Origin: Peptoniphilus_A sp001811425
GTDB lineage: Bacteria; Bacillota; Clostridia; Tissierellales; Peptoniphilaceae
Direction: 5' to 3'
DNA length: 64,000 bases
Assembly (NCBI RefSeq): GCF_001811425.1
Contig: NZ_KV804703.1
Coordinates: 100,603-164,602, forward strand
The position numbers and the translations under genes are program-made. Shown piece after piece: positions 8,290 through 18,148 of this stretch (its first letter is position 1; each line of letters opens with the position of its first letter). The notes beneath the pieces were generated by a model. It worked only from the letters and a program-made list of their open reading frames with translations. It ran no database searches and was not told the DNA's origin.

Positions 8290-9810
8290 ATGATATTAGT
8301 AGTTGACTTTGGCGGCCAATACAATCAGTTAATAGCAAGAAGAATAAGAGATCTTAACATCTATTGCGAAGTTGTACCATACAACAAGGCCTTAAAAGAA
8401 TTAGAAAATAGAAATAATGTAGAAGGAATAATATTTACAGGTGGACCAAATTCAGTCTATGAAGAAAGTGCACCAAAAATCGAAAAAGAAATTTTCGACA
8501 AAAATATACCAATCCTTGGACTTTGCTACGGCATGCAAATCATGGCTCACGAGCTTGGTGGAGAGGTAGTAAACGCACCAAAGGAAAGAGAATTTGGAAA
8601 GACAGAAATAAAAACAGAAGCAGCAGAAATATTTAAAAACCTATCAGAAAAAGAAACAGTTTGGATGAGTCATGTAGATAGAGTAGAAAAAGTGCCAGAA
8701 GGCTTTGAAGTAATAGCTCATAGCAAAAACTGCCCTGTAGCAGCCATGGCAAATGAAGAGAAAAAACTTTACGCCCTACAATTTCACCCAGAAGTAAACC
8801 ATTCAGTTCACGGCAAAGAAATGTTAGAAAACTTTGCAGTAAATATTTGTGGTGCAAAAAAAGACTGGACTATGGAAAATTATGCCAAGAAGGCAATAAA
8901 AGAAATAAGAGAAAAAGTTGGAGACGGAAAAGTCCTTCTTGCACTATCAGGTGGAGTTGACTCATCAGTAACAGCAGCCCTTTTATCAAAAGCAGTGGGC
9001 GATCACTTAACTTGCATCTTTGTAGACCATGGACTAATGAGAAAAAATGAAGGCGACGAAGTAGAAGAAGCCTTTAAAGATTCAGGCATGCACTTCATAA
9101 GAGTTGACGCAGAAAAAAGATTTTTAGAAAAACTTTCTGGCGTGACAGACCCAGAAAGAAAGAGAAAAATAATTGGCGAAGAATTTATAAGAGTCTTTGA
9201 AGAAGAAGGACAAAAAATAAAAGCAGTGGACTTCTTGGCACAAGGAACAATTTATCCTGACGTAATCGAATCAGGACTAGGCGACTCAGCAGTAATAAAA
9301 TCTCACCACAATGTAGGTGGACTACCTGACTTTGTAGACTTCAAAGAAATAATTGAGCCACTAAGAATGTTATTTAAAGACGAAGTTCGTGACCTTGGAC
9401 GAGAACTTGGCCTTGCAGACTATTTAGTAGATAGACAACCCTTCCCTGGACCAGGACTTGCCATAAGAGTAATGGGCGAAATCACAAAAGAAAAACTAGA
9501 CATACTTCGTGACGCAGACAAAATCTTTAGAGACGAATTAGAAGCCGCAAAACTAGAAGACATAAACCAATACTTTGCAGTCCTAACAAATAACAGGTCA
9601 GTTGGCGTAATGGGCGACTTCAGAACCTACGACTATACCCTTGCCCTTCGTGCAGTGTCAACAACAGACTTTATGACAGCAGACTTCACAAGAATCCCAT
9701 GGGAAATCTTGGACAGAGTTTCCAATAGAATAGTAAACGAAGTAGACCACATAAATAGAATAGTATATGACATAACATCCAAACCCCCAGCTACCATTGA
9801 ATGGGAGTAG
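8290..9810 (+). CDS. guaA: GMP synthase (glutamine-hydrolysing)
   Basis: Converts XMP to GMP with glutamine and ATP; 506 residues. The N-terminal class I amidotransferase has nucleophile C79 in GLCYGMQ and the His-Glu pair in LQFHPEV. The ATP-pyrophosphatase domain carries the P-loop LALSGGVDSS, and the C-terminal dimerisation domain ends in PATIEWE. GAGGAGG at 8279-8285 sets the ATG. The gene is single. The last codons (GAATGGGAGTAG, 9799-9810) are a known integration hotspot for genomic islands in other bacteria, and an accessory region begins immediately after it. Confidence 0.98.
   Translation: MILVVDFGGQYNQLIARRIRDLNIYCEVVPYNKALKELENRNNVEGIIFTGGPNSVYEESAPKIEKEIFDKNIPILGLCYGMQIMAHELGGEVVNAPKEREFGKTEIKTEAAEIFKNLSEKETVWMSHVDRVEKVPEGFEVIAHSKNCPVAAMANEEKKLYALQFHPEVNHSVHGKEMLENFAVNICGAKKDWTMENYAKKAIKEIREKVGDGKVLLALSGGVDSSVTAALLSKAVGDHLTCIFVDHGLMRKNEGDEVEEAFKDSGMHFIRVDAEKRFLEKLSGVTDPERKRKIIGEEFIRVFEEEGQKIKAVDFLAQGTIYPDVIESGLGDSAVIKSHHNVGGLPDFVDFKEIIEPLRMLFKDEVRDLGRELGLADYLVDRQPFPGPGLAIRVMGEITKEKLDILRDADKIFRDELEAAKLEDINQYFAVLTNNRSVGVMGDFRTYDYTLALRAVSTTDFMTADFTRIPWEILDRVSNRIVNEVDHINRIVYDITSKPPATIEWE
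9799..9810 (+). other. Putative attachment site (attL) at the guaA 3' end
   Basis: GAATGGGAGTAG ends guaA. A near copy, GAATGGGAATAA (10 of 12 identical and also reading E-W-E-stop), lies at 21878-21889. The guaA 3' end is a recognised tyrosine-recombinase target elsewhere; no integrase is left in the interval. Confidence 0.4.
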
Positions 9811-10056
9811 TAGCAAAAAATAGCGCAGAGCGCGGAGAGCAGTGAAACTGCGATTTTCGGTAGTAGCAAAATTTTCTAAAATGGCTTAATTACAAGCTAT
9901 AAAGAGAATGAAAAATGGCTACTGGTACTCATATGGTACTGGAAGTAAAAAAGAATAATTAAAATAATAGTTCCAAGTGGTTTACATGAGGACAAAAAAT
10001 TAGATCATAACTTAAGTGTTATGGTCTTTTTTATTTGATAGATTGTACAATTAAAC
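9811..10056 (+). other. Gap after guaA: island junction, no intact gene
   Basis: Contains an exact 12-bp direct repeat GTAGTAGCAAAA (9807-9818 and 9860-9871), a small GCAGT/ACTGC hairpin at 9839-9851 that may terminate guaA, and a 16-codon frame (9908-9958) reading MKNGYWYSYGTGSKKE that resembles a scrap of an aromatic surface-binding repeat. None is convincing as a gene. Confidence 0.4.
10002..10033 (+). terminator. Intrinsic terminator upstream of the AlbA_2 gene
   Basis: AGATCATAAC (10002-10011) pairs with GTTATGGTCT (10018-10027; one T-G and one C-G included) and is followed by a T tract. It insulates the next gene from guaA read-through. Confidence 0.75.
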
Positions 10057-10095
10057 GCGACAATAAAATGTCGGTTTGAATTCTAGTATTGTCGC
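10057..10095 (+). promoter_or_regulatory. Operator-like inverted repeat in the AlbA_2 gene promoter
   Basis: GCGACAATA (10057-10065) and TATTGTCGC (10087-10095) are a perfect 9-bp inverted repeat separated by 21 bases. The spacer holds the 12-base element AATGTCGGTTTG found three times in the gene itself. An extended -10 (TGATATAAT, 10101-10109) follows immediately, so a protein bound here would block initiation. Confidence 0.65.
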
Positions 10096-10100
10096 AAATA

Positions 10101-10109
10101 TGATATAAT
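10101..10109 (+). promoter_or_regulatory. Extended -10 promoter element of the AlbA_2 gene
   Basis: TGATATAAT: a TGn extension followed by a perfect TATAAT, 24 bases ahead of the start codon. No good -35 is seen, as is usual for extended -10 promoters. Confidence 0.6.
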
Positions 10110-10132
10110 AATTATAATTGAGGAGGACTGCA

Positions 10133-11464
10133 ATGAGCCGATATATTGAATCAGAAACAATTGAATTAAAAGAAAAATACACAGATACGATTACAAAGGA
10201 AATAGTATCCTTCCTTAATGGTGCAGGAGGATCAATTATTATCGGAGTAAAAGATGATGGTGTTGTAGTTGGTGTTGACAAAGTTGATGAAATTCTTAGA
10301 AAAATATCTGATATTATAACAACTAAAATAGAACCGAACCCACAAGACGAAATCAGTTCAGAACTAAAATTTGATGAAGGAAAAACTCTAGTAGTAATTA
10401 ACATAAATAAAGGGCATCATCATATTTATTGTCAAAAGAAATATGGATTCTCTTCTACTGGTTGCACAATACGAATTGGAACAACCTGTAAAGAGATGAC
10501 ACCTGAACAGATAAAAATTCGATATGAGAAAAAATTTATAGATAATGAATACATGCTTAAGAAAAAATCAAATTCATCAAATTTATCGTTTAGGGAACTT
10601 AAGATATATTACTCAGAAAAAAATTATCATTTGGAAGATAAATCTTTTGAAACAAATTTAAATTTAAGGAATGAAGCCGGAGAATATAATTTATTAGCAG
10701 AACTATTATCCGATAAAAATAATATTCCATTTATTTTTGTGAAATTTCAAGGAACAAATAAAGCTTCTATATCTGAAAGAAGCGACTATGGTTATGGATG
10801 CATATTAACTACTTATGAAAAAATAAAAAACAGATTGCAGGCTGAAAATATATGTATTTCTGATACGACAGTAAGACCAAGAAAAGACACCTATTTATTT
10901 GATTTTGACTGTGTAAATGAAGCAATTTTAAATGCTTTAGTTCATAACGATTGGACAATCACTGAACCACAGATTTCAATGTTTAATGATAGACTCGATA
11001 TATTATCACATGGCGGACTTCCAAGTGGAATGACAAAAGAGCAATTTTTTGATGGAATAAGTAAGCCGAGAAACGCAACATTGATGAGGATATTTCTAAA
11101 TATGGGACTAACTGAACACACCGGACATGGAATTCCAACCATTGTAGAAAAATATGGGAAGGACGTTTTTGAAATTGAAAGCAACTATATTAGATGCACT
11201 ATTCCTTTTGAGCAAGAAGTAATTGCTCAAATAGACAATAAAAATGTCGGTTTGAATGTCGGTTTGAATGTCGGTTTGAACAAGACTGAAAAGAGAGTGA
11301 TAGAACTTTTGATAGAAAATCCAAACTTAACATCAATTGAACTTTCGGAAAAAATAGGCGTAACAAAGAGAACTATCGAAAGAGCATTTAAATCTTTGCA
11401 AGAAAAGAAAATGATAGAAAGAATTGGATCAAAGAGGGATGGCAGTTGGATTGTAGTCAGGTAA
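10133..11464 (+). CDS. AlbA_2 (Schlafen-type) and GHKL-ATPase domain regulator with NVGL repeats
   Basis: Protein of 443 residues. The start at 10133 is chosen because GAGGAGG (10120-10126) lies 6 bases ahead. Residues about 5-120 are an AlbA_2 domain (ETIELKEKYTDTITKEIVSFLNGAGG, IIIGVKDDG), a putative nucleic-acid-binding fold. A GHKL-like ATP-binding domain follows at about 255-365 (NEAILNALVHNDW, GLTEHTGHGIPTIV). Residues 371-383 are three NVGL repeats, followed by a winged-helix HTH (LTSIELSEKIGVTKRTIERA). Such proteins are usually annotated as ATP-binding or RecG-like transcriptional regulators; function is poorly known. Autoregulation through the promoter copy of its repeat is inferred. 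It is the first gene of the island. Confidence 0.85.
   Translation: MSRYIESETIELKEKYTDTITKEIVSFLNGAGGSIIIGVKDDGVVVGVDKVDEILRKISDIITTKIEPNPQDEISSELKFDEGKTLVVININKGHHHIYCQKKYGFSSTGCTIRIGTTCKEMTPEQIKIRYEKKFIDNEYMLKKKSNSSNLSFRELKIYYSEKNYHLEDKSFETNLNLRNEAGEYNLLAELLSDKNNIPFIFVKFQGTNKASISERSDYGYGCILTTYEKIKNRLQAENICISDTTVRPRKDTYLFDFDCVNEAILNALVHNDWTITEPQISMFNDRLDILSHGGLPSGMTKEQFFDGISKPRNATLMRIFLNMGLTEHTGHGIPTIVEKYGKDVFEIESNYIRCTIPFEQEVIAQIDNKNVGLNVGLNVGLNKTEKRVIELLIENPNLTSIELSEKIGVTKRTIERAFKSLQEKKMIERIGSKRDGSWIVVR
11234..11281 (+). repeat. Three 12-bp tandem repeats, with a copy in the gene's own promoter
   Basis: AATGTCGGTTTG occurs at 11243-11254, 11255-11266 and 11267-11278. The 24-base stretch 11234-11257 matches promoter bases 10059-10081 with only one A missing in the promoter copy. 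The repeats encode NVGLNVGLNVGLN. Confidence 0.9.
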
Positions 11465-11870
11465 ATAGAATATATTTCTAAATTAAAGTTTATAATAATA
11501 ATTTGTTTTAGTATATTAAATATTTTACTTTGGAGATAATATTGCCAAGCTCTATATTTATTTGAATATCGAGATTTTTGAATTACTATTTACTTAAAAA
11601 TAAAATTCCTAATATAAGTTAAGGATTTCATTATGTATATATTACTTTTAATTAAATATAAAATACAGATAAATTTATTATTTAAGAGATTTTTCTAAAG
11701 ATGTTTAAATTTTATTATTAGAAAAAGTAATAATTAAGATTAGATTAAAAATAAGGCAAGAAAGAATTAAATTATTAAATCATTCTAAATAGAAACATTT
11801 TCTATAAATTGATTACTGGAAGGATACTTAATAAAGAATAATTGTGGAAGTTATAAGATAAATATATTAA
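11465..11870 (+). other. AT-rich intergenic stretch before the Avs-like gene
   Basis: About 400 bases, very AT-rich, with stops in all frames. I see no intact gene, no strong hairpin and no clear -35/-10 pair, although it must carry the promoter of the following gene. Confidence 0.6.
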
Positions 11871-14800
11871 ATGTATAATAAAGAGGTTGCTAAAATTATG
11901 GGATATTCAGCGAAAACAAAACCAGGTATGGCGGATCCTTATTGGTATGAATGGTCTGTGGGTCAGAAATATATCGTAGAAATGCTCAATCCAGATAGCC
12001 ATATTCAATACGTTGAACTTCAGGCAGATGTTCAATTGGGTTTAGATGATGTAGTGATTACATATGATAATGGCAAAACTAAATTTATCCAAGTAAAGCA
12101 TACTAGAGTTGATGATACGATAACTTTTGGAGACATTGTTTCTACTGGCAAACTTAAAAATGATATTAATTCTAAATGCTCATTATTAGGAGAACTAGCA
12201 AGGTCTTGGAACTTGGAAAAAAGCTTACATACAGATTCGGAAGTATATATTTTTACAAATAAAAAAGCAGGAAATAGAGCTTCATTGGCTGAAAAAGGAA
12301 AAATTAATAGGCCACCATTGAATATTTTTTTGGAAGAATTACAAGACAAAGTAAGTAAAGCTGAGAGCTTTTCAGATATAGTTTTTTCTGATAATAAGGA
12401 AGCTTGGGAAGAATGGTGTAGTGAACTTGAATATATTGAAAAGGATGAAGACAAGCTTACTTTTTTGAAAAATCTACATGTGAAAACAGATCAGGAAAGT
12501 TTGGAGGATTTAGGAAATTCAATAAAAAATAAATTGCAGAGATATCTTTCAGTTTCTGAGGAAGTGTCAGATATTTTGCTTGGAAAGCTTGACCATGCTT
12601 TGAGAGATTGGACTACATCTAAGCGAAACAGCTCAAAAATAACTATAGAGAAATTATACTCAGCGTTATCTATAGAAGAAGAAGTTATAATTTATAATCA
12701 TGATCTAATACCAGTTAATCCTTTTTTTGATAGCAGATATGAATTTATATATAATATTGAAATAGATAATATATATGGATATGAAAAAGTTCTTTATTTA
12801 TCGGGAGTACCAGGAACAGGAAAAACCAATATTATTAGTAAACTTTCCTGTAAAAAAGATAGTTTAGTTGACATTCGTTATTATGCATATGAGCCGATTG
12901 ATCCCAATAAAGAATATTTACCATCTGACGTTTCTGAAAGAGTAAAAAAAGGGGTATTTTGGGATACATTATTAAACCAATTAAGAAAATTGTTAGCGGG
13001 TAATTTATATAAATATAAAGTACCTGTTTCAAATAGTTTTTTAAAATTGGAAGAAAAGAAAAACGAGTTTTTCAGAATTGCCTCTGAATTTGCAAAGGAT
13101 AGAAATAGGATATTCGTACTTGCGATAGATGGATTAGACCATGCTGCTAGATCTGGTGTAATAGATGAAACATTTTTACCAACATTACCTAATCCAGAAT
13201 ATATTCCAGATAACGTAAAGATTATTATTGCAGGTCAGCCAAAGGAAGACTATAGAAATTATCCGTATTGGTTATACCAAAATCCTCAAAATGTTAAAGA
13301 ATATGTAGTCCCAAATATTCAACCAAGTGATATTGAAAAGCTTGTTAATGAAAGATGTAATCATTATAATTCAAACAATAAAAAAAACGTATCTAATATA
13401 ATTTCTAAGTATGCAGGTGGTAATACGTTGGCTGCTATTTTTGCTGTGCACGAGGCGATGAACTGCTCTGATCCGTTGATACTGGAAGAAAGACTTAAGT
13501 ATAGAAAATTAAGTGGAAATATTCAAGAATATTATAGAACAATATGGGAAGATACAAAAAAGGAAATGCAGATACCTTTTGTTGATTATAAAATGGCTGG
13601 GGTATTTGCTTTCTTTAATGAACCTATTAGCGCAAAAAAACTTAGCTCGATTTTTAAAGATGAAGGAATTAGCTATTCTTCATGGAATAATATTCTCAAA
13701 GCATTGAGTCCGCTTTTGATAGAAAAAAATAATACATATACTATTCTTCATAATGATATCCGCATTTATTTATCAGGAATTATTGGTATAGATAAAGATC
13801 ATGTAAGAGAGGTTTATTCGAAGCTTGTAGATTATTATTTTTCTCAAGAAGAAAAGACTATTGGGTTTTACAGAGATGTTATTAGATTTTTAATAGCGTC
13901 AGGTAGGACAGAGGAATTTTCAATTATTTATAATCCTGAATATGTAATGAGCGCATATGTTAATGGAATTGATCTGACAGAATTGAATCATATTACGGAT
14001 GAATTAATGCGTTATGTAATCAACGAAGATTCTCTAGATTGGAATAAATTAAGGAGTGTGACTCTTGGATATTTAACTATTGAACAAATTCGAAAAAGTT
14101 TGTACGAGATAGAAGATATCTCTTTTCGTAAAAGCATAAGGGCTATGAACGTTCATAAATATGAATGTTATATTACATCGGTAGATAAATGGACATCCAA
14201 AATTATATTAGATGTACTTCAATTGATTAATGATTTATATGAAAACGGCGAAGAATATCGTGGAATAACTCTATTTTTGAATTGGTTTAATCATGTTAAT
14301 TTTTCGGAAATTCAAAAAATAATAAATGATGGAAACAAAGATCTTCGAGGGAGTGATGGTAGAAATATATCTGAATTACTAAGTAAAGCTTGTGTTAATA
14401 CAGAACATTTTGAAATTCTAGATGGTATTTCTGAACTTGAAGCTGACAATTTTCTAATAAATACCGTTGAACATGTTATAGGTGAAATTATTGAAAATCT
14501 TCACGCAGAAAAGTTAGAAAAGGCATTCGATTCTCTTGATTTGATTTTAATAGATCCTCTTGTAGTTGGAATAAAAAAACTAATTGAGCAAAATCGTTAT
14601 GAGGATCTGAAAATTTTAAAAAAGTCGATTCAAAAACGAAAAATCTCTAACTCCATGAGTATGATGATATTCTATTTTTTAAAAATTGTGACAGGAGATG
14701 TTGATTGGAACGATAATAAAGATGGTGTTGTTTGGGATGAAATTGAATCAGTAGAGATGCCGGATGATAATATTGAAAACTTAATGACCTACTACACTAT

Positions 14801-17771
14801 TTATGCTATTGTAGCATCATATTTACAAAATAAAACTCGCTCAACGATTGCTCAAGAAATCACTAATAAATATATTGAAGCTCATAATCACATGAAACCA
14901 GATTATTTTTTGTTATATTTTAATGCTGCTGCGTATTTGGGAAAATGGCTTAAAGAGAAAAATAATAAAAGACAGTTAAATGAACCAGTTAATGATCTTA
15001 AACTTATCATAAGTAATTTATATTGTAAAAATTGGAGTATTAATGAAATTGATTTTGAAACACCTTATCTTCGAGCATATCTTCTGAATGCATATATAAT
15101 TCTTTTAGAAGACGAGAGTATTCAAATTCAAAATATTATAAAAAATTCTTTAGAAAAAGTCTTCGTGGATAATCCTGTGAATCAATTATTTGCTCCTGGC
15201 ATGCTATATTATAGAAACGATTTTAAAAGAATGCAACTATGGATTGATGAATGGTTAGCTGATAATGGAAGAGTTTGGTCAGAACCTATTGGTTATAGGA
15301 ACAGAATAGTAAATAAATTTTTAGAAGCGAAAGAAAAATATGATAAATACAATAATCTTAATCTTAGAGGTGCTGTGGATAAAATTAGATGGTCTGTTAT
15401 CGGATTTGCATCACATAAGGAATACTGTGTAGACTATTTGTTGAACTGGTATACCAATCTCGTTGATAGATTTCCTGAATATATTTGTAATTATGCTGAA
15501 ATTGTTAAAAATATTTCTGATAAAATTGAGATACTTGGAGATAATAGGATAGAATATGCACTAAATACTAAAATCTATTCTGATTTGGGTAGCGAAGGAA
15601 CTTTTCGTATTCAAAATATGTTGAAAAATAGAAGAGTATTTTCTCAATGTATTTCTAATCCATCATATATAATTGATATGTTGATTGGTTACCTTAAAGA
15701 TAGAAAAATTGATAAAGAACAACTTTTAATAATTTGGTCTGTAGGAATAGGATTATTAGATTGGCGAAATGAAGTTGATCATGATTCTATTTCTTCATTG
15801 CAAAATTCAATTGAAATATGTTCGACAAAAAATGGAATCATTGATATCAAAAAGGATTTGTCAAAACTTGGACCTGCATATATTGATTTGTTTTCAGATC
15901 CAGTAAAACATATTATACCAGATAGATGGTGTGATAATGAAAATAGTGTTAAAGAATTTGAAAATGCAGAAGAGATATTGACATCATATATTACAAAAAG
16001 TGATGAAAATTTACCAGAATATTCTAATGTTATTAAGGCGATAAAGTTTCTTTATACTGATAATAAGTTAACTGAAACTCAAATTAATAGAGTGCTTGCT
16101 GTTGAGCTAAGCAAAGACAATTATGGCATTAATCAAAATAGTGTCTTAGAATTTATATTTGGTATTGCAAAAGATAATGATATAGATGATTTCTTAAGAC
16201 AATACATTAGAAAGGCTATTGATAATAATAGATTCTATCCATATTTAGATCTGCCATATATTATTGGTTGGAGGCTTAAACATAAGGAAGGATATTATAT
16301 TGTTGACTCTTTAGAAGCGTTAATTTCTACATTCAATTGTTGGATTACAGCATCAAATCATATAGAAGGACCCGAATTAGAAGATGGATATGATTATTCT
16401 AGATATACCAATTTTGAAAAAGAAGATATGCTTACTAATTTGTTTAAGATTCTTATGTTATTGATTACATCTGATGATGCCGATGCTGCGAGAGTTGCAA
16501 TTGGAGGAATAACAGCATTTTTGAGAGTTAATATTAGTTATATTCATAAAATAGAAGAATATTGGCATAGATTACATTATCAAGCGAAAGAATGGTTCAT
16601 TATGGTGTATGAATTCGTATATGAATTGTGCCCAGAACATAGAGAAAAGATTTATGGATATTTAGTTATTCACTCGAAAGATGATGATTTTAATGTAGCA
16701 CTATACTCAAAGCTACTCTGTGAGAATATTAATCCTAACTATTCAAAAGAATATTGTGTAGAAAAAAAAGACTACTTTTCATCTATCCCAAATAATGGAA
16801 AAAAACTATTAATAAGAACGCCTAGAAATAGCCATTGGATTAATGGAAGCAATTGTGTGTTGGAGCAAATATCGTTAATGAAAGAGCGTTTATTAATTGA
16901 TTTTACGGATTTAGAAAGACGTACGGCTGATTATTTTGATAATGTAGAAGTTCAGAGTTTGTTGCCACTTTTTAGAAGAAAAAATGGAGGATGTAGAGTT
17001 GTATGTGATAAAGTGAATTTAGCTTTTTTTCGTGTATTATATAAGGATTGGTACTACGGGAGGTGGAAAGGTATGGATGCTGAATTGGCTAGAATTCTAC
17101 TTTCTGCGTCGGAACCATTTACTTTGTTACTTTCACCTTATAGGTGGAAATGGAATGAGTGTAAGTTATTTGACAATCCTGATAATATGATTTCTTTATC
17201 AAGAACAGAAAGAAATTCTAGAATAGAACAAGTATTTAATACGGGAATAAATTCTGATTATATTGTATTAGCAGGTGCTATTGAGGACTATACATATAAA
17301 AAGCAAATTTTTGGTTATATTTTAGGATATTTAGATGTGCCAGAAATAAATGAACAACAGGTGATTCAAGCAGTTGAAAGAAATGCGCGTTTATTTTTAA
17401 AGAAGAGAAGAGACTATATTGAATATCAAAGCCCAAATGTAACAATGCATCAGAATGGAATTGAGAGTTTTAAGCAAAGTAACATTATGTGTGGATTTAG
17501 TAAATTCATACTTTCGGCATTAGGATGGAAAACAAGATTTGGGTTACAAGGCTTAGAAATAGTTAATTTAAATGATGAAATAGTAGGAAAACTAGAGTGT
17601 TTTTATGGATTTAAAACGGATATAACTAATAGATACTCTTCAAATCAACCTTATTTACAGAGGTGGATAGTAAAAAGAAAAAAATTGAATGAAGCTCTTG
17701 AAGAATCTAAATGTCCATTTCAGGTAAGAACAATAATTGGCTCTTTGGTGACTAGCTTAGAAGAATTATGA
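11871..17771 (+). CDS. Avs-like STAND NTPase with N-terminal Cap4/DUF4297-type nuclease domain
   Basis: Giant protein of 1966 residues, probably an antiphage sensor-effector. Residues about 20-230 are a PD-(D/E)xK-type nuclease (helix with YEWSVGQKYIVEML, then D60 and Q74-V-K76), as in Cap4/DUF4297 dsDNA nucleases. Residues about 300-560 are a P-loop STAND NTPase: Walker A GVPGTGKT (312-319), Walker B VLAIDGLDH (D420, D423), sensor-like IIIAGQPKEDY. A winged helix ends in ILHNDIRIYL (about 640). The remaining 1300 residues are helical and match no family I recognise; in Avs proteins this part recognises a phage protein. The start is uncertain: ATG 11871 has little Shine-Dalgarno, whereas ATG 11898 has AAGAGG. 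It stands alone, between an AlbA_2 regulator and restriction remnants. Confidence 0.75.
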   Translation: MYNKEVAKIMGYSAKTKPGMADPYWYEWSVGQKYIVEMLNPDSHIQYVELQADVQLGLDDVVITYDNGKTKFIQVKHTRVDDTITFGDIVSTGKLKNDINSKCSLLGELARSWNLEKSLHTDSEVYIFTNKKAGNRASLAEKGKINRPPLNIFLEELQDKVSKAESFSDIVFSDNKEAWEEWCSELEYIEKDEDKLTFLKNLHVKTDQESLEDLGNSIKNKLQRYLSVSEEVSDILLGKLDHALRDWTTSKRNSSKITIEKLYSALSIEEEVIIYNHDLIPVNPFFDSRYEFIYNIEIDNIYGYEKVLYLSGVPGTGKTNIISKLSCKKDSLVDIRYYAYEPIDPNKEYLPSDVSERVKKGVFWDTLLNQLRKLLAGNLYKYKVPVSNSFLKLEEKKNEFFRIASEFAKDRNRIFVLAIDGLDHAARSGVIDETFLPTLPNPEYIPDNVKIIIAGQPKEDYRNYPYWLYQNPQNVKEYVVPNIQPSDIEKLVNERCNHYNSNNKKNVSNIISKYAGGNTLAAIFAVHEAMNCSDPLILEERLKYRKLSGNIQEYYRTIWEDTKKEMQIPFVDYKMAGVFAFFNEPISAKKLSSIFKDEGISYSSWNNILKALSPLLIEKNNTYTILHNDIRIYLSGIIGIDKDHVREVYSKLVDYYFSQEEKTIGFYRDVIRFLIASGRTEEFSIIYNPEYVMSAYVNGIDLTELNHITDELMRYVINEDSLDWNKLRSVTLGYLTIEQIRKSLYEIEDISFRKSIRAMNVHKYECYITSVDKWTSKIILDVLQLINDLYENGEEYRGITLFLNWFNHVNFSEIQKIINDGNKDLRGSDGRNISELLSKACVNTEHFEILDGISELEADNFLINTVEHVIGEIIENLHAEKLEKAFDSLDLILIDPLVVGIKKLIEQNRYEDLKILKKSIQKRKISNSMSMMIFYFLKIVTGDVDWNDNKDGVVWDEIESVEMPDDNIENLMTYYTIYAIVASYLQNKTRSTIAQEITNKYIEAHNHMKPDYFLLYFNAAAYLGKWLKEKNNKRQLNEPVNDLKLIISNLYCKNWSINEIDFETPYLRAYLLNAYIILLEDESIQIQNIIKNSLEKVFVDNPVNQLFAPGMLYYRNDFKRMQLWIDEWLADNGRVWSEPIGYRNRIVNKFLEAKEKYDKYNNLNLRGAVDKIRWSVIGFASHKEYCVDYLLNWYTNLVDRFPEYICNYAEIVKNISDKIEILGDNRIEYALNTKIYSDLGSEGTFRIQNMLKNRRVFSQCISNPSYIIDMLIGYLKDRKIDKEQLLIIWSVGIGLLDWRNEVDHDSISSLQNSIEICSTKNGIIDIKKDLSKLGPAYIDLFSDPVKHIIPDRWCDNENSVKEFENAEEILTSYITKSDENLPEYSNVIKAIKFLYTDNKLTETQINRVLAVELSKDNYGINQNSVLEFIFGIAKDNDIDDFLRQYIRKAIDNNRFYPYLDLPYIIGWRLKHKEGYYIVDSLEALISTFNCWITASNHIEGPELEDGYDYSRYTNFEKEDMLTNLFKILMLLITSDDADAARVAIGGITAFLRVNISYIHKIEEYWHRLHYQAKEWFIMVYEFVYELCPEHREKIYGYLVIHSKDDDFNVALYSKLLCENINPNYSKEYCVEKKDYFSSIPNNGKKLLIRTPRNSHWINGSNCVLEQISLMKERLLIDFTDLERRTADYFDNVEVQSLLPLFRRKNGGCRVVCDKVNLAFFRVLYKDWYYGRWKGMDAELARILLSASEPFTLLLSPYRWKWNECKLFDNPDNMISLSRTERNSRIEQVFNTGINSDYIVLAGAIEDYTYKKQIFGYILGYLDVPEINEQQVIQAVERNARLFLKKRRDYIEYQSPNVTMHQNGIESFKQSNIMCGFSKFILSALGWKTRFGLQGLEIVNLNDEIVGKLECFYGFKTDITNRYSSNQPYLQRWIVKRKKLNEALEESKCPFQVRTIIGSLVTSLEEL

Positions 17772-18148
17772 ATGATAAACAAAATTTTATAAATTAGTTT
17801 AATTATATGCTCTAATGAAAATGTAAAATAAATGTTGGAGTGGAGTTGAAAATAAGGTAGTGTGAAAAGTTTTGTGTATCAGTCCTCCTGATAGGATGTG
17901 GCCGATATTTTTTATTGAAAAATATCTTAAAACTAAATATATACAAAAATCCACTTTTATGAATCTTTGTAAGCTAATTTTGGCACAAGAAAATTAAAAG
18001 GTCAAGATTTATCTTGAAAGCTACCTTTTCTGCCTAATTGCTTTTTTAAAATTTGAGAATTTTTGTCAAGGGTTGGTCGTAAGACCAAGGCGTAGCCTTT
18101 ACCCTTGACGGGAATTCTCAAATTTTTTATTATTTTTGTGACAGAAAA
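17772..18148. other. IS256 left-end noncoding region and gene tail
   Basis: From the end of the Avs-like gene to the transposase remnant. Holds the left inverted repeat of the IS (about 17861-17880) and a large imperfect palindrome at 18048-18126. No gene is evident. Confidence 0.6.
18048..18126. repeat. Large imperfect palindrome inside the IS256 element
   Basis: AATTTGAGAATT (from 18050) pairs with AATTCTCAAATT (18112-18123). Nested within are TCAAGGGT/ACCCTTGA, then TTGGTC-gtaa-GACCAA and GGC-gta-GCC hairpins. It could fold as a cruciform or a strong bidirectional hairpin downstream of the transposase. Confidence 0.75.

Noticed and set aside
9807..9871. Exact 12-bp direct repeat GTAGTAGCAAAA overlapping the guaA stop
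   Set aside because: Only 53 bases apart with no gene between; not evidence of a mobile element by itself.
9908..9958. Short frame MKNGYWYSYGTGSKKE after guaA
   Set aside because: Too short, no ribosome site; at most a scrap of a surface-binding repeat.
11471..11870. A small partner gene between the AlbA_2 gene and the Avs-like gene
   Set aside because: Frames are short, AT-rich and lack ribosome sites on both strands.
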